Shown here: positions 14,783 through 25,819 of the stretch, in pieces
Layout of the letters: every line of letters starts with the position of its first letter
How positions within the stretch are numbered: position 1 is the first letter of the stretch
NCBI RefSeq assembly: GCF_029633825.1
Contig: NZ_CP090640.1
Span: 2,666,001 to 2,730,000, forward strand
Length of the DNA: 64,000 bases
Origin: Burkholderia contaminans
Lineage (GTDB): Bacteria; Pseudomonadota; Gammaproteobacteria; Burkholderiales; Burkholderiaceae
Direction of reading: 5' to 3'
Made by a program: the position numbers and the translations under genes
The notes under the pieces: generated by a model
What the model saw: the letters and a program-made list of their open reading frames with translations, nothing else
What the model was told of the DNA's origin: nothing
The model's database searches: none

Positions 14783-15814
14783 ATGAATACCCAAGAGGCG
14801 AAGATCGTCCTCGAGACTGCTTTGATCTGCGCGCAGGAACCGCTGAAACTCGGCGATTTGCGCAAGCTCTTTGCCGACGGCGTGTCGGCTGACACGGTCC
14901 GCACGTTGCTCGAAGATCTGAAACAGGATTGGTCCGGCCGCGGCGTCGAACTGGTGGCGCTGGCAACCGGATGGCGCTTTCAGAGCAAGCCGGCGATGCG
15001 TCACTATCTGGATCGCCTGCATCCCGAGAAGCCGCCGAAATATTCGCGTGCGGTGCTCGAAACGCTCGCGATCATCGCGTACCGGCAACCTGTCACACGC
15101 GGCGACATCGAAGAGATTCGCGGCGTGACGGTCAATACGCAGGTCGTGAAGCAACTCGAGGATCGCGGCTGGATCGAAGTGATCGGTCATCGCGACGTGC
15201 CGGGGCGCCCGGCGCTGTATGCGACAACCAAGCAGTTCCTTGACGATCTCGGCCTGAAAGCGCTCGATGATCTGCCCGCGCTCGAAGAGCCGGCTGCGAA
15301 CATCGAGGCCGCGCTGCTGGCGCAGCAGGCGATGGATTTCGACGAGGGTACGCCGCTTGCCGATGGCGCAATGGGCGACCTCCCGCAAACGGATGAGGCG
15401 TCCGCCGGTCAATCGGCCGGATTGCCGGATGATCCCGCGGCGGATGTCGCGTCGACGCACGAAATCGCGAGTCGCGATACGCTCGATGTTGTTCGCGGGC
15501 AAACGGAACAAATGGAACAGGCTGGCGCCGAAGCAGTGCCAGCCGGTGTGCAGCCCGAGCCGCTGCATGCGGATTGGAACGAGGAAGATCGCAAGCCGGC
15601 TGCCGATGCGGTTGCCGGAGACGGAGCGGAAGCGGCCGGCGACATGCCCGGCGAGGCTGGCCAGGCCGGCGCCCCCCGTTCCCGTCCTGCGGACGACGAG
15701 ATGCTGGACGACACGTCCGACAGTCTCGCCGATGCCGTACGAAGCGCCAGTGCACCCATCGGTGCCGATGCGCTGCCGGACGACGAAGCAGAACCTGAAC
15801 AGCGTCGCGCCTGA
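14783..15814 (+). CDS. scpB: Segregation and condensation protein B
   Basis: ScpB is the winged-helix partner of ScpA in the SMC condensin complex that compacts and segregates the chromosome. The first 170 or so residues carry the two winged-helix domains, with the conserved stretches [29 protein letters not shown] and [22 protein letters not shown]. The remaining half is an acidic, low-complexity tail (Asp/Glu/Ala/Gly) found in Burkholderia ScpB and much longer than in Bacillus. Start ATG at 14783 follows TAGCTGC with no strong ribosome site. rluB follows 60 bases downstream in the same direction, the common scpB-rluB arrangement. Confidence 0.92.
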   Translation: MNTQEAKIVLETALICAQEPLKLGDLRKLFADGVSADTVRTLLEDLKQDWSGRGVELVALATGWRFQSKPAMRHYLDRLHPEKPPKYSRAVLETLAIIAYRQPVTRGDIEEIRGVTVNTQVVKQLEDRGWIEVIGHRDVPGRPALYATTKQFLDDLGLKALDDLPALEEPAANIEAALLAQQAMDFDEGTPLADGAMGDLPQTDEASAGQSAGLPDDPAADVASTHEIASRDTLDVVRGQTEQMEQAGAEAVPAGVQPEPLHADWNEEDRKPAADAVAGDGAEAAGDMPGEAGQAGAPRSRPADDEMLDDTSDSLADAVRSASAPIGADALPDDEAEPEQRRA

Positions 15815-15874
15815 TCGCGGCCAACTTCTTGCCGCGCCCGCGCCGGGCGCGAGACCTGACATTTTGAGGTTGTT

Positions 15875-17647
15875 TTGACAGATATCCACGATATTGAATC
15901 GTCCGCGCCTGCCGTGCAGGCAGCGCGTGCCGACGATGCACCGGAGCAGGGCGCTTCGGCCGAGGGCGGCGACGAGCGTCCCCGCCGCGGTCTGCGGCGA
16001 GGCCCGCGCAGCCTGATCGCGCGGCGTCGCGCGGCAGCCAAGTCGAAGGGCGCCGAAGGCGAGCCGCAGGGCGGCGAAGGCGAGCCGCAGGGCGGCGAAG
16101 GCGCCGACGCGCAGCCGGCCGAGGCCGCCGAAGTGCAGCAGCCGACGCGTGCGCCGCGCAAGGAAGGTGCGGCCAAGGGTGCTCGCAAGCCGGCGGCCAA
16201 GCGCGAAGGCGCAGCCAAGGCTCAGGGCGGCCAGGGTCGTCGCGGCAGCGCACCGAAGGCTGAAGGCGGCACGGCAAAGGTGGAGGGCGATGCGTCCCAG
16301 GATGAGCTGTTCGCCTACGTGACGTCGCCGGCATTCGACGCGGACAACTCCGCGGGCGGTAGCGGCGTGCGTGCGCCGATGCTGCGTCGCGGCCGTAGCC
16401 AGCCGGCGAACAAGCGCGTGCTGTCGCCGGACGACGACGCACCGAAGCTTCACAAGGTGCTGGCGGAAGCGGGCATGGGCTCGCGCCGCGAAATGGAAGA
16501 GCTGATCGTCGCCGGCCGCGTGTCGGTGAACGGCGAGCCCGCGCACATTGGCCAGCGCATCATGCCGACCGACCAGGTGCGGATCAATGGCAAGCCGGTC
16601 AAGCGCAAGCTGCCGAACAAGCCGCCGCGCGTGCTGCTGTACCACAAGCCGACGGGCGAGATCGTCAGCCACGCGGATCCGGAAGGCCGGCCGTCGGTGT
16701 TCGACCGCCTGCCGCCGATGAAGACGGCGAAATGGCTCGCGGTGGGCCGCCTCGACTTCAATACCGAAGGTCTGCTGATGCTGACGACCTCCGGCGACCT
16801 CGCAAACCGCTTCATGCATCCGCGTTACAGCGTCGAGCGCGAGTATGCGGTGCGCGTCGTCGGCGAACTGGCTGAAGGCATGCGGCAGAAGCTGCTGCAC
16901 GGCGTCGAGCTCGACGACGGTCCGGCGAATTTCCTGCGCATCCGTGATGGCGGCGGTGAAGGCACGAACCACTGGTATCACGTCGCGCTGGCCGAAGGCC
17001 GCAACCGCGAAGTGCGCCGGATGTTCGAGGCGGTCGGCCTGATGGTGAGCCGGCTGATCCGTACGCGTCACGGCCCGATTCCGCTGCCGCGCGGCCTGAA
17101 GCGCGGCCGTTGGGAAGAGCTCGACGACGCGCAGGTGCGCAAGCTGATGGCGACTGTCGGCCTGAAGGCGCCGTCCGAGGAGAAGGGCAAGCGCGGCAGT
17201 GCCGCTCCGGCCGAGCGTCGCCAGCCCGATCCGATGCAGACGTCGATGGGCTTCATCAATCGCGAGCCCGTGTTGACGACGCACGGGCAACTCGACCAGC
17301 CGCGTCGCGGCGGTGGTCGGCGCGGCGGGCCGGGTCTGCCGGGCCTGAGCGGCTACGGCAGCCTGCCGGTTGCGCCGTCGGGCTACGGCAACCGCACGGG
17401 CGGTGGCCGCGATGGCAACCGAGCGGGTGGCGGCCGTGACGGCAACCGCGCCGGTGGTGGTCGCGATGTCGACGGCAACCGCGCGTCGTATGGCGCGGGC
17501 CCCAAGCGCGACGGCGCGGGCCCCAAGCGTGGCGGCAGCAAGGGCGGTAACCGCAACCCGAACGGCAATCGCGCCGAGGGTGCCGGCAACGGCGGCGGCC
17601 CGCGTGGCGGTCAGCGTCCGCAGCGCAGCCGCACGCGCAGCCGCTGA
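15875..17647 (+). CDS. rluB: 23S rRNA pseudouridine(2605) synthase RluB
   Basis: Converts U2605 (E. coli numbering) of 23S rRNA to pseudouridine. The start is TTG at 15875 (MTDIHDIES) with GAGGT five bases upstream. The first 185 residues are a low-complexity basic Ala/Gly/Lys/Glu region with tandem EGEPQGG units. The S4 RNA-binding domain ([20 protein letters not shown]) and then the RsuA-type synthase domain follow, with catalytic Asp in [15 protein letters not shown]. The last 150 residues are Gly/Arg/Asn-rich with repeated GGGRDGNRA units. At 590 residues it is about twice the E. coli enzyme. Both extensions probably bind RNA, which is inference. Confidence 0.93.
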   Translation: MTDIHDIESSAPAVQAARADDAPEQGASAEGGDERPRRGLRRGPRSLIARRRAAAKSKGAEGEPQGGEGEPQGGEGADAQPAEAAEVQQPTRAPRKEGAAKGARKPAAKREGAAKAQGGQGRRGSAPKAEGGTAKVEGDASQDELFAYVTSPAFDADNSAGGSGVRAPMLRRGRSQPANKRVLSPDDDAPKLHKVLAEAGMGSRREMEELIVAGRVSVNGEPAHIGQRIMPTDQVRINGKPVKRKLPNKPPRVLLYHKPTGEIVSHADPEGRPSVFDRLPPMKTAKWLAVGRLDFNTEGLLMLTTSGDLANRFMHPRYSVEREYAVRVVGELAEGMRQKLLHGVELDDGPANFLRIRDGGGEGTNHWYHVALAEGRNREVRRMFEAVGLMVSRLIRTRHGPIPLPRGLKRGRWEELDDAQVRKLMATVGLKAPSEEKGKRGSAAPAERRQPDPMQTSMGFINREPVLTTHGQLDQPRRGGGRRGGPGLPGLSGYGSLPVAPSGYGNRTGGGRDGNRAGGGRDGNRAGGGRDVDGNRASYGAGPKRDGAGPKRGGSKGGNRNPNGNRAEGAGNGGGPRGGQRPQRSRTRSR

Positions 17648-17884
17648 GCATTCGGGCATGCGGCGCAAGGCCGCCGGTGTGCCGGCCGGATCGGCATCCG
17701 GCCGGTCTTGTCGGCGCGAGGCATTGCGTTTGGTGCCTTTGACTGTATATATGTCACGCGGTGCGGGATGGCCGCCGGCATAACGGATCACCGGCATGCC
17801 ATGATGGCGCCGGTTGATCATGCAGCCCGATTTCGCATTTTTGGGCCCGTAAAGGCAGCCGACGCGCTGCTTTTACCGGCTGGC

Positions 17885-17913
17885 TTGGCGTTTGCGCCAA
17901 AAATCGCTATAAT
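17885..17913 (+). promoter_or_regulatory. Sigma-70 promoter of the rimP-nusA-infB operon
   Basis: TTGGCG and a perfect TATAAT separated by 17 bases. The leader from about 17920 to rimP at 18102 is roughly 180 bases and contains a terminator-like hairpin (17974-17998). Confidence 0.75.
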
Positions 17914-17973
17914 CGCGGAGTCGCTGGGCGTACGGATTCAATGTGCGGCTCAGGTGCGACCACCAGTAAGAAG

Positions 17974-17998
17974 ATGGGCGTTCCGCCCATTTTTTTTT
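17974..17998 (+). terminator. Terminator-like hairpin in the rimP leader
   Basis: ATGGGCG/CGCCCAT stem with a TTC loop and eight T. It lies about 60 bases after the predicted start of transcription and about 100 bases before rimP. A terminator between an operon and its only strong visible promoter points to attenuation. Autogenous control by NusA, the product of the second gene, is the known style of regulation for this operon in other proteobacteria. Confidence 0.75.
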
Positions 17999-18101
17999 GC
18001 TGAAACGGTTAGGCATCTCGGGTAGCGCTTCCTGCGCCGGCTAAGGCGCGCGCCCGCGGGTGTAATCGCGAGCGGCGGGCGCGAACACCTGAGAGGACAC
18101 T

Positions 18102-18560
18102 GTGCAACTGACGGAACTGATAGAAACCACGGTCACCGGGCTCGGCTACGAGCTGGTGGAACTCGAGCGCACCGGGCGCGGCATGCTTTGCATCTACATC
18201 GATCAGCCTGCCGGCATCTCGCTCGAAGACTGCGAAAAGGTTACGCGTCAGCTCCAGCACGTCTTGACGGTCGAAAATATCGATTACGAACGGCTCGAAG
18301 TCTCGTCCCCGGGGCTCGACCGCCCGTTGAAGAAGCTGGCCGACTTCGAGCGCTTCGCCGGCAGCGAAGTTTCCGTGACCTTGAAAAAGCCGCTGGACGG
18401 GCGCAAGACGTACCGGGGCATTCTGCACGCGCCGAATGGCGAAACGATCGGTTTGGAATTTGAGGGGAAGAAGGGCGAGGCAGCCATGCTGGATTTCACG
18501 CTGGCCGATATCGACAAAGCCCGCCTGATTCCGCAAGTTGACTTTAGGAGCCGCAAATAA
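18102..18560 (+). CDS. rimP: Ribosome maturation factor RimP
   Basis: 152 residues, GTG start ([20 protein letters not shown]) with GAGAGGACA upstream. RimP binds S12/30S precursors and is needed for 30S maturation. The N-terminal domain ([37 protein letters not shown]), the conserved [15 protein letters not shown] motif, and a small C-terminal SH3-like domain (LPFEGKK-like stretch [16 protein letters not shown]) are all in place. The stop overlaps the nusA start by one base, so the two are translationally coupled. First gene of rimP-nusA-infB-rbfA-truB. Confidence 0.95.
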   Translation: MQLTELIETTVTGLGYELVELERTGRGMLCIYIDQPAGISLEDCEKVTRQLQHVLTVENIDYERLEVSSPGLDRPLKKLADFERFAGSEVSVTLKKPLDGRKTYRGILHAPNGETIGLEFEGKKGEAAMLDFTLADIDKARLIPQVDFRSRK

Positions 18561-20035
18561 TGAGTCGCGAAGTGTTGATGCTGGTGGATGCGCTGGCGCG
18601 CGAGAAAAACGTCGACAAGGATGTGGTGCTGGGCGCCCTCGAGGCTGCGCTCGCGTCCGCTTCCAAGAAGCTGTTCGACGAAGGCGCCGAAATCCGCGTC
18701 CATATCGATCGCGAAAGCGGCGAGCACGAAACCTTCCGTCGCTGGCTCGTCGTGCCCGACGAGGCAGGCCTGCAGGAGCCGGATCGCGAGATCCTGCTGT
18801 TCGAAGCACGTGAGCAGAAGCCCGACGTCGAAGTCGGCGAGTATGTCGAGGAACCCGTTCCGTCGATCGAGTTCGGTCGCATCGGCGCGCAGGCCGCCAA
18901 GCAGGTGATCCTGCAGAAGGTGCGCGACGCCGAGCGCGAACAGATCCTGAACGACTACCTCGAGCGTGGTGAAAAGATCATGACGGGTACGGTGAAGCGC
19001 CTCGACAAGGGCAACTTCATCGTCGAATCGGGCCGTGTCGAGGCGCTGCTGCGCCGCGATCAGCTGATCCCGAAGGAAAACCTGCGCGTGGGCGACCGCG
19101 TGCGCGCCTACATCGCTAAGGTCGACCGCACCGCGCGCGGCCCGCAGATCGAGCTGTCGCGTACGGCGCCCGAATTCCTGATGAAGCTGTTCGAGATGGA
19201 AGTGCCGGAAATCGAGCAGGGCCTGCTCGAGATCAAGGCGGCTGCCCGCGACCCGGGCGTGCGCGCGAAGATCGGCGTCATCGCATACGACAAGCGGATC
19301 GATCCGATCGGCACCTGCGTCGGCATCCGCGGTTCCCGCGTGCAGGCCGTACGCAACGAGCTCGGTGGCGAAAACATCGACATCGTGCTATGGTCGGAGG
19401 ATCCCGCCCAGTTCGTGATCGGCGCGCTCGCGCCGGCAGCTGTCCAGTCGATTGTCGTCGATGAAGAAAAGCACTCGATGGACGTCGTCGTCGACGAGAA
19501 CGAGCTGGCTGTCGCGATTGGCCGCAGCGGTCAGAACGTTCGTCTTGCAGGCGAACTGACCGGCTGGCAGATCAACATCATGACGCCGGACGAATCCGCC
19601 CTGAAGCAGGGTGAAGAGCGCGACCGGCTGCGTGCACTGTTCATGGCGCGTCTCGACGTCGACGAAGAAGTTGCCGACATCCTGATCGACGAAGGCTTCA
19701 CGAGCCTGGAAGAGATCGCGTACGTGCCGCTCAACGAAATGCTCGAAATCGAGGCGTTCGACGAGGACACCGTGCACGAACTGCGCAACCGCGCACGCGA
19801 CGCGCTGTTGACGATGGCCATCGCGAACGAAGAAAAGGTCGAGAACGCAGCGCTGGATCTCAAGAGCCTCGACGGCATCACGCCGGAGCTGCTCGCGAAG
19901 CTGGCCGAACACGGCGTGCAGACGCGCGACGATCTCGCCGAGCTGGCTGTAGATGAACTGGTCGACATGACCGGGATGGAAGAGGATGCCGCTAAGGCGT
20001 TGATCATGAAAGCACGTGAACACTGGTTCCAGTGA
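18560..20035 (+). CDS. nusA: Transcription elongation/termination factor NusA
   Basis: 491 residues. NusA binds RNA polymerase and modulates pausing, termination and antitermination. In order: N-terminal polymerase-binding domain (1-125), S1 domain ([18 protein letters not shown]), two KH domains ([20 protein letters not shown] and [19 protein letters not shown]), and two C-terminal acidic helix-hairpin-helix repeats ([13 protein letters not shown] and [19 protein letters not shown]) as in E. coli. Start ATG overlaps the rimP stop. It may regulate its own operon through the leader terminator. Confidence 0.97.
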   Translation: MSREVLMLVDALAREKNVDKDVVLGALEAALASASKKLFDEGAEIRVHIDRESGEHETFRRWLVVPDEAGLQEPDREILLFEAREQKPDVEVGEYVEEPVPSIEFGRIGAQAAKQVILQKVRDAEREQILNDYLERGEKIMTGTVKRLDKGNFIVESGRVEALLRRDQLIPKENLRVGDRVRAYIAKVDRTARGPQIELSRTAPEFLMKLFEMEVPEIEQGLLEIKAAARDPGVRAKIGVIAYDKRIDPIGTCVGIRGSRVQAVRNELGGENIDIVLWSEDPAQFVIGALAPAAVQSIVVDEEKHSMDVVVDENELAVAIGRSGQNVRLAGELTGWQINIMTPDESALKQGEERDRLRALFMARLDVDEEVADILIDEGFTSLEEIAYVPLNEMLEIEAFDEDTVHELRNRARDALLTMAIANEEKVENAALDLKSLDGITPELLAKLAEHGVQTRDDLAELAVDELVDMTGMEEDAAKALIMKAREHWFQ

Positions 20036-20126
20036 GAAATGACCATGGCGCACTGATTTGATGGCGGCCGTATGGCCTGACCCGATGCTAACCGCAAGGA
20101 ATCGGTCCTTGCACTAAGAGGAATGA

Positions 20127-23045
20127 ATGGCGAGTAACAACGTAGCCCAATTTGCCGCGGAACTGAAAATGCCTGCTGGTGTGCTGCTCGAACAGCTGCA
20201 GGCGGCGGGCGTCCAGAAAGCGAGTGAAGACGATGCGCTGTCCGAAACGAACAAGGCGCGTCTGCTCGATCATTTGCGCAAGTCGCACGGCGCAACCGAC
20301 GGCGACAAGCGCAAGATCACGCTGACCCGCAAGCATACGTCGGAGATCAAGCAATCTGACGCGACGGGCAAGGCTCGCACCATTCAGGTCGAGGTCCGCA
20401 AGAAGCGTACGTTCGTCAAGCGCGACGACGTGAGCGAGGGTGCGGAACAGGGTCAGGCGCAGGTCGCCGAAGCGGACGACGATGCGGATCTGAAGCGTCG
20501 CGAAGAAGAAGCGCGCCGCGAGGCCGAGCTGCTCGAGAAGCAGGCGCAGGAGCTTCGCGAGCGTCAGGAACGTCTCGAGCGCGAGGAAGCAGAGCGCCGC
20601 GCCCGCGAGGAAGCGGCCGAAGCCGAGCGTCGTCGCGCCGAGGAAGAGGCAGCGGCGAAGCGTGCTGCGGCCGAAGCTGCGGCGGCACAGCAGCAGGCAG
20701 CCGCACAGCAGGCTGCCGCAGCCGAGCAGCAGGAGGCAGCGAGCACGCAGTCCGCGCAGGACGAAGCACGCGCAGCCGCCGAACGTGCGGCTCAGCGTGA
20801 AGCGGCGAAGAAGGCTGAAGATGCTGCCCGCGAGGCGGCGGACAAGGCGCGCGCCGAGCAGGAAGAGATCAGCAAGCGTCGCGCGGCGGCAGAAGCCGAA
20901 GCGCGTGCGATTCGCGAAATGATGAACACGCCGCGCAAGGCCGTGGTCAAGGCAGTCGAGCCGCCGAAGCCGGTCGAGCCGCCGAAGCCGGCCGAAGCGA
21001 AGGGTACGCTGCACAAGCCGGCGAAGCCGGAAGGTGCGCAGGCGCGTCCGGCCGTGAAGAAGCCGGCCGGTGCTGCAGCGCCGGCTACGACTGCGCCGGC
21101 AGGCGCGGGCGACCGCAACAAGAAGCCGGGCGCAGGCAAGGGCGGCTGGCAGGACGACGCATCGAAGCGTCGCGGCATCAAGACGCGCGGCGATTCGAGC
21201 GGCGGCGTCGACCGCGGCTGGCGCGGCGGCCCGAAGGGTCGCGGCCGTCACCAGGACAGCTCCACGTTCCAGGCGCCGACCGAGCCGATCGTCCGTGAAG
21301 TGCACGTGCCGGAAACCGTGTCGGTTGCCGATCTCGCGCACAAGATGTCGGTGAAGGCCTCCGAAGTCATCAAGGTGATGATGAAGATGGGCCAGATGGT
21401 CACGATCAACCAGGTGCTGGACCAGGAAACGGCGATGATCATCGTCGAGGAACTGGGCCACCGCGCGGTTGCCGCGAAGCTGGACGATCCGGAAGCGCTG
21501 CTCGTCGAAGGCGAAACGGGTACCGATGCGGAGCAACTGCCGCGTCCGCCGGTCGTCACGGTCATGGGTCACGTCGACCACGGCAAGACCTCGCTGCTCG
21601 ACCACATCCGCCGCGCGAAGGTTGCCGCTGGCGAAGCGGGCGGCATTACGCAGCACATCGGCGCATACCATGTCGAAACGCCGCGCGGCGTCATCACGTT
21701 CCTCGATACGCCGGGTCACGAAGCGTTCACGGCAATGCGTGCACGCGGCGCGAAGGCGACCGACATCGTGGTGCTGGTGGTGGCAGCCGACGACGGTGTG
21801 ATGCCGCAGACGAAGGAAGCCATCGCGCACGCGAAGGCAGGCGGCGTGCCGATCGTCGTCGCGATCAACAAGATCGACAAGCCGGACGCGAATCTCGATC
21901 GCGTCAAGCAGGAACTGGTCGCGGAAGGCGTCGTGCCGGAAGAGTACGGCGGCGATTCGCCGTTCGTGCCGGTTTCGGCGAAGACGGGCGCGGGTATCGA
22001 CGATCTGCTCGAGAACGTGCTGCTGCAAGCCGAAGTGCTGGAACTGAAGGCACCGGTCGAGGCGCCGGCCAAGGGCATCGTGATCGAAGCGAAGCTCGAC
22101 AAGGGCAAGGGCCCGGTCGCGACGATCCTGGTGCAGTCCGGTACGCTGAACCGAGGCGACGTCGTGCTGGCGGGTACGGCCTACGGCCGCGTGCGCGCGA
22201 TGCTCGACGAGAACGGCAAGCCGACGAAGGAAGCTGGCCCGTCGATCCCGGTCGAAATCCAGGGTCTGTCGGAAGTGCCGGGCGCGGGCGAAGAAGTGAT
22301 CGTGCTGCCGGACGAGCGCAAGGCGCGAGAAATCGCACTGTTCCGCCAGGGCAAGTTCCGCGACGTCAAGCTTGCGAAGCAGCAGGCCGCGAAGCTGGAA
22401 AGCATGCTCGAGCAGATGGGCGAAGGCGAAGTGCAGAACCTGCCGCTCATCATCAAGGCGGACGTGCAGGGCTCGCAGGAAGCACTCGTTCAATCGCTGC
22501 TCAAGCTGTCGACCGACGAAGTGCGCGTGCAGATCGTGCACAGCGCGGTGGGCGGCATCAGCGAAAACGACGTCAACCTCGCAACGGCATCGAAGGCTGT
22601 CATCATCGGCTTCAACACGCGTGCGGATGCACAGGCGCGCAAGCTGGCCGAATCGAATGGCATCGACATCCGTTACTACAACATCATCTATGACGCAGTG
22701 GATGAGGTGAAGGCGGCGATGTCGGGCATGCTGGCGCCGGAGAAGCGCGAAGTCATCACCGGCATGGTCGAGGTGCGCCAGGTCTTCAAGGTACCGAAGA
22801 TCGGTGCAGTCGCCGGCTGTATGGTGACGGACGGTGTCGTCAAGCGCTCGTCGTCGGTGCGCGTGCTGCGCAACAACGTCGTGATCTTCACGGGCGAACT
22901 CGAATCGCTGAAGCGCTTCAAGGACGACGTGAAGGAAGTGAAGCAAGGCTTCGAGTGCGGTATGTCGGTGAAGAATTTCAACGATATCGTCGAAGGCGAC
23001 CAGTTCGAAGTCTTCGAAGTGACCGAAGTCGCGCGTACGCTGTAA
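20127..23045 (+). CDS. infB: Translation initiation factor IF-2
   Basis: 972 residues. A GTPase that brings initiator fMet-tRNA to the 30S subunit. The start [20 protein letters not shown] is the IF2_N domain. A long charged Ala/Glu/Arg coiled-coil and a Lys/Pro/Gly-rich linker follow (about 90-380), then a second IF2_N domain ([20 protein letters not shown]). The G domain has G1 [10 protein letters not shown]3 DTPGH and G4 NKID. Domains II, III and the fMet-tRNA-binding C2 domain ([17 protein letters not shown]) complete it. The 91-base gap after nusA has no terminator, so it is in the same operon. Confidence 0.97.
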   Translation: MASNNVAQFAAELKMPAGVLLEQLQAAGVQKASEDDALSETNKARLLDHLRKSHGATDGDKRKITLTRKHTSEIKQSDATGKARTIQVEVRKKRTFVKRDDVSEGAEQGQAQVAEADDDADLKRREEEARREAELLEKQAQELRERQERLEREEAERRAREEAAEAERRRAEEEAAAKRAAAEAAAAQQQAAAQQAAAAEQQEAASTQSAQDEARAAAERAAQREAAKKAEDAAREAADKARAEQEEISKRRAAAEAEARAIREMMNTPRKAVVKAVEPPKPVEPPKPAEAKGTLHKPAKPEGAQARPAVKKPAGAAAPATTAPAGAGDRNKKPGAGKGGWQDDASKRRGIKTRGDSSGGVDRGWRGGPKGRGRHQDSSTFQAPTEPIVREVHVPETVSVADLAHKMSVKASEVIKVMMKMGQMVTINQVLDQETAMIIVEELGHRAVAAKLDDPEALLVEGETGTDAEQLPRPPVVTVMGHVDHGKTSLLDHIRRAKVAAGEAGGITQHIGAYHVETPRGVITFLDTPGHEAFTAMRARGAKATDIVVLVVAADDGVMPQTKEAIAHAKAGGVPIVVAINKIDKPDANLDRVKQELVAEGVVPEEYGGDSPFVPVSAKTGAGIDDLLENVLLQAEVLELKAPVEAPAKGIVIEAKLDKGKGPVATILVQSGTLNRGDVVLAGTAYGRVRAMLDENGKPTKEAGPSIPVEIQGLSEVPGAGEEVIVLPDERKAREIALFRQGKFRDVKLAKQQAAKLESMLEQMGEGEVQNLPLIIKADVQGSQEALVQSLLKLSTDEVRVQIVHSAVGGISENDVNLATASKAVIIGFNTRADAQARKLAESNGIDIRYYNIIYDAVDEVKAAMSGMLAPEKREVITGMVEVRQVFKVPKIGAVAGCMVTDGVVKRSSSVRVLRNNVVIFTGELESLKRFKDDVKEVKQGFECGMSVKNFNDIVEGDQFEVFEVTEVARTL

Positions 23046-23064
23046 CCCTCGCGCATCGGCTCAT

Positions 23065-23099
23065 GGGCGGGGCAGGCTTGGGCCTGTCCCGCCCATTTT
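23065..23099 (+). terminator. Hairpin with short T tail between infB and rbfA
   Basis: GGGCGGGGCAGGC pairs with GCCTGTCCCGCCC (one wobble), followed by ATTTTC. It could partly terminate infB transcripts, lowering rbfA and truB expression, or act as a stability hairpin. Confidence 0.6.
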
Positions 23100-23159
23100 C
23101 ATGGTGGCGTGCCAACACTGGCCGCCGCTTTATCCTGATAAACGGATCACGGATCGATC

Positions 23160-23558
23160 ATGTCCAGGAAACGTACTTCCCCCAATCGCAACGTGCAGAT
23201 CGCTGACCAGATTCAGCGCGATCTGTCCGAACTCATCATGCGCGAGGTCAAAGACCCGCGCATCGGCATCGTGACCATCCAGAGCGTGGAGCTCACGCCG
23301 GATTACGCACATGCGAAGGTCTACTTCACCGCGTTGACCGGCGATCCGGACAAGACGCAGGAAGCGCTGAACCATGCGTCGGGTCACTTGCACAACCTGT
23401 TGTTCAAGCGCCTGCACATCCATACGGTGCCGACGCTGCATTTCCACTACGACCAGACGATCGAGAAGGCCGTGGAAATGTCGCGCCTGATCAAGGAGGC
23501 GAACTCGACGCGCGCGAAGGATGACGACGAGGCCGACGCGGCCGCCAAGGACGACTGA
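23160..23558 (+). CDS. rbfA: 30S ribosome-binding factor RbfA
   Basis: 132 residues. A KH-like single-domain protein that binds the 16S 5' helix during late 30S maturation. Conserved motifs: [60 protein letters not shown]. The C-terminal tail is acidic ([13 protein letters not shown]). It is 9 bases upstream of truB, so the two are co-translated. Confidence 0.96.
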   Translation: MSRKRTSPNRNVQIADQIQRDLSELIMREVKDPRIGIVTIQSVELTPDYAHAKVYFTALTGDPDKTQEALNHASGHLHNLLFKRLHIHTVPTLHFHYDQTIEKAVEMSRLIKEANSTRAKDDDEADAAAKDD

Positions 23559-23567
23559 GCTCGACCT

Positions 23568-24497
23568 ATGACGACTGCATCCCAACGTCCGCGCGTGCCC
23601 CGGCGCGTGCTGGATGGCGTCCTCCTGCTCGACAAGCCCGTCGGCCTGTCGAGCAACGACGCGCTGATTCGCGCGAAGCGCCTGCTGCTCGCGAAGAAAG
23701 CCGGTCACACCGGCACGCTCGATCCGCTGGCTTCGGGCCTGCTGCCGCTGTGCTTCGGCGAGGCGACGAAGTTCTCGCAGGATCTGCTCGAAGCGGACAA
23801 GACCTACGAAGCAACGATGCGTCTCGGCCAGCGTACGGCTACCGGCGACGCGGAAGGCGAAGTGATCGACACGCGGCCGGTCGAATGCGATCGCGCGGCG
23901 GTGGAGGCCGCGCTCGTGCGCTTCACCGGCGAGATCGTGCAGGTGCCGCCGATGTATTCGGCGCTCAAGCGCGACGGCAAGCCGCTGTACGAATATGCGC
24001 GCGCGGGGCAAACCGTCGAGCGCGAGGGTCGCAACGTGACGATTCTCGCACTCGAGCTGCTCGCGTGCGACCTGCCCGACGTGACGTTTCGCGTGACCTG
24101 CAGCAAGGGCACGTACGTGCGTACGCTGGCGGAGGATATCGGCGAGGCACTCGGGTGCGGTGCGCATCTGACGATGCTGCGCCGCACGGGCGTCGGTGCG
24201 CTGACGCTCGAGCATGCGGTGACGCTCGATGCGCTGTCCGATGCGGACGAAGCGTCGCGCGATGCGTGGCTCCAGCCGGTCGACGCGTTGCTGTCGACGT
24301 TTCCGCTGGTTCGTCTCGATGAAACCAGCGCGAAGCGGTTCCTGCACGGCCAGCGTCTGCCGCTGTCGGCGCTCGATCCGATCGATGCGGCCGAAGGCGA
24401 GCGTGTGCGCGTCTATGACGCTACCCGGCTGCTCGGTGTGGCGCGCAAGGCGAACGGCGTACTCGCGCCGGATCGGCTCGTCGTCACGGCGGCCTGA
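23568..24497 (+). CDS. truB: tRNA pseudouridine(55) synthase TruB
   Basis: 309 residues. Makes pseudouridine 55 in the T loop of tRNAs. The catalytic Asp (about residue 52) is in KAGHTGTLDPLASGLLP. YEATMRLGQRTATGD and VPPMYSALKRDGKPLYEYAR are family motifs, and the C-terminal part forms a PUA-like domain. Last gene of the rimP operon. Thirty-three bases after the stop, IS copy B begins. The operon's original terminator was the bidirectional hairpin now at 25895-25912, on the far side of the IS. Confidence 0.96.
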   Translation: MTTASQRPRVPRRVLDGVLLLDKPVGLSSNDALIRAKRLLLAKKAGHTGTLDPLASGLLPLCFGEATKFSQDLLEADKTYEATMRLGQRTATGDAEGEVIDTRPVECDRAAVEAALVRFTGEIVQVPPMYSALKRDGKPLYEYARAGQTVEREGRNVTILALELLACDLPDVTFRVTCSKGTYVRTLAEDIGEALGCGAHLTMLRRTGVGALTLEHAVTLDALSDADEASRDAWLQPVDALLSTFPLVRLDETSAKRFLHGQRLPLSALDPIDAAEGERVRVYDATRLLGVARKANGVLAPDRLVVTAA

Positions 24498-24532
24498 CGC
24501 AGCCGCGCGAACGCCCCGTTCGAATAAAAATC

Positions 24533-24708
24533 TATGGTCAGCCCGATTTTTGCAAGCGAGGCAGTGTTGACCTAAAGTGGACTTGCTCGAATCTATCCGG
24601 GGTCGCGGATGGGAAAGATCCCGCCCCATGATGGGAGCCGCGCCGGGCAAACCTCAAAAAGCCCACAGCATTGAGGTGCTGTTTTTTGTGTCAGGTTACT
24701 TGCCCGGC
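24533..24708 (-). ncRNA. Candidate bridge RNA of IS copy B
   Basis: The same folded non-coding segment as in copy A, on the minus strand. The outer stem bases are 24700-24708 and 24642-24650, and the terminator-like guide GGGCTTTTT (plus-strand AAAAAGCCC) is at 24656-24664. I saw no difference from copy A in this segment. Confidence 0.55.
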
Positions 24709-24793
24709 CGTTGAGTCGTTTATGCCTTCACGTATCTCGCGTCGCAAAACCAGAGGTGACTACTGAAACTGAAGCCGTAAGCGATAGGAAGCG

Positions 24794-25819
24794 TCAGACT
24801 GAGGGAACAGCCTCGATGCTCCGGTAGTGTGTCCCTTTGGCGAGGATGGCCCAGGCGATCCTCGCCAGTTTGTTGGCCAGGGCACAGGCCACCACGTTCG
24901 AGTGTCGCCGCGCCAACAGGCTGCGAATCCAGACGCCCAATGCATCCGTGCGGTGCTCGATGCGCTGCATGATGGCCCGCGCACATTGCACCAGCAATCG
25001 TCGCAGTTCCTTGTCGCCACGCTTGCTGATGCCCAGTAGCGTTGGTTTGCCGCCGGTGCTGTACTGCCGCGGCACCAGACCAACCGAAGCTGCAAACTGC
25101 CTTGCTGAGCCATATTGCTGGGCATCGCCCAACTCAGACATCAACACGCTGGCGGTCATCGGGCCAATGCCAGGAATCTCGAGCAGTCGTTCACTGCGTT
25201 CATCCTCGTGTAGCTGGGTAAGCAACTCACGTTCGAGCTGGTGGATCTGCTCGTCCAGATACTTGAAGTGCGCCTGCAAACGTTCGAGCACGACCACCAG
25301 CCTCGGCGGCAACGATTCTGCCTCGAGCACGGCAGGCAGTCGCCGGATCACTGCCATGCCGCGCGGCAAGCTGATACCGAACTCCAACAGAAACGCATGA
25401 ATCTGATTGATCGTGCCGGTGCGGTCACGCACCAGCCGCTCGCGCACACGGTGCAAGGCTGAAACGATTTGCTGGGCTTCGTTGTGCGGGCTCACGAAAC
25501 GCATGCTCGAACGAGCGGCTGCTTCGCAGATCGCCTGGGCGTCCGCGAAATCGTTCTTGTTGCCTTGCCGGAACGGTTTGACGAATTGCGGAGAAATCAG
25601 CTTGGCCTCATGGCCCAGCGCTTGAAGTCGACGTGCGATCCAGTGAGCACCGGCGCAGGCCTCCATGACCACAATGCAACGCGGAAAATTGCCCAGCAGC
25701 GTGAACATCTGGCTACGCGTGAGCTTTTTACGGAACACCATCCTGCCTGACGCATCCTGTCCATGCAGGTGGAAGCAGTGCTTGCCGAGATCGATTCCGA
25801 TCAGCGATACCGTGTCCAT
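24794..25819 (-). CDS. IS110/IS1111-family DEDD transposase (recombinase), copy B
   Basis: 341 residues, identical to copy A except Gln at position 95 (KNDFADAQAICEA). Gln or another non-basic residue here is closer to what I expect of the family, so B may be the better parental version. The catalytic D10, E53, D90 and D93, and the C-terminal serine region, are intact. Start ATG at 25819 with GGAGGG upstream. A 12-base hairpin precedes the ribosome site. It is co-directional with the upstream efflux operon, whose terminator it interrupted. Confidence 0.95.
   Translation of the reverse strand: MDTVSLIGIDLGKHCFHLHGQDASGRMVFRKKLTRSQMFTLLGNFPRCIVVMEACAGAHWIARRLQALGHEAKLISPQFVKPFRQGNKNDFADAQAICEAAARSSMRFVSPHNEAQQIVSALHRVRERLVRDRTGTINQIHAFLLEFGISLPRGMAVIRRLPAVLEAESLPPRLVVVLERLQAHFKYLDEQIHQLERELLTQLHEDERSERLLEIPGIGPMTASVLMSELGDAQQYGSARQFAASVGLVPRQYSTGGKPTLLGISKRGDKELRRLLVQCARAIMQRIEHRTDALGVWIRSLLARRHSNVVACALANKLARIAWAILAKGTHYRSIEAVPSV

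Noticed and set aside
14687..17821. 1044-residue reading frame antisense to scpB and rluB
   Set aside because: High-GC shadow. It lies opposite two well-conserved genes, is Arg/Ala/His-rich, has no ribosome site and no recognisable domain.
20088..22946. 952-residue reading frame antisense to infB
   Set aside because: Shadow of infB third-position GC bias, with no homology-like motifs.
24523..24530. Target-site duplication of the IS
   Set aside because: The T/A runs at both ends are explained by splitting one terminator T tract. No direct repeat longer than the run itself is visible.
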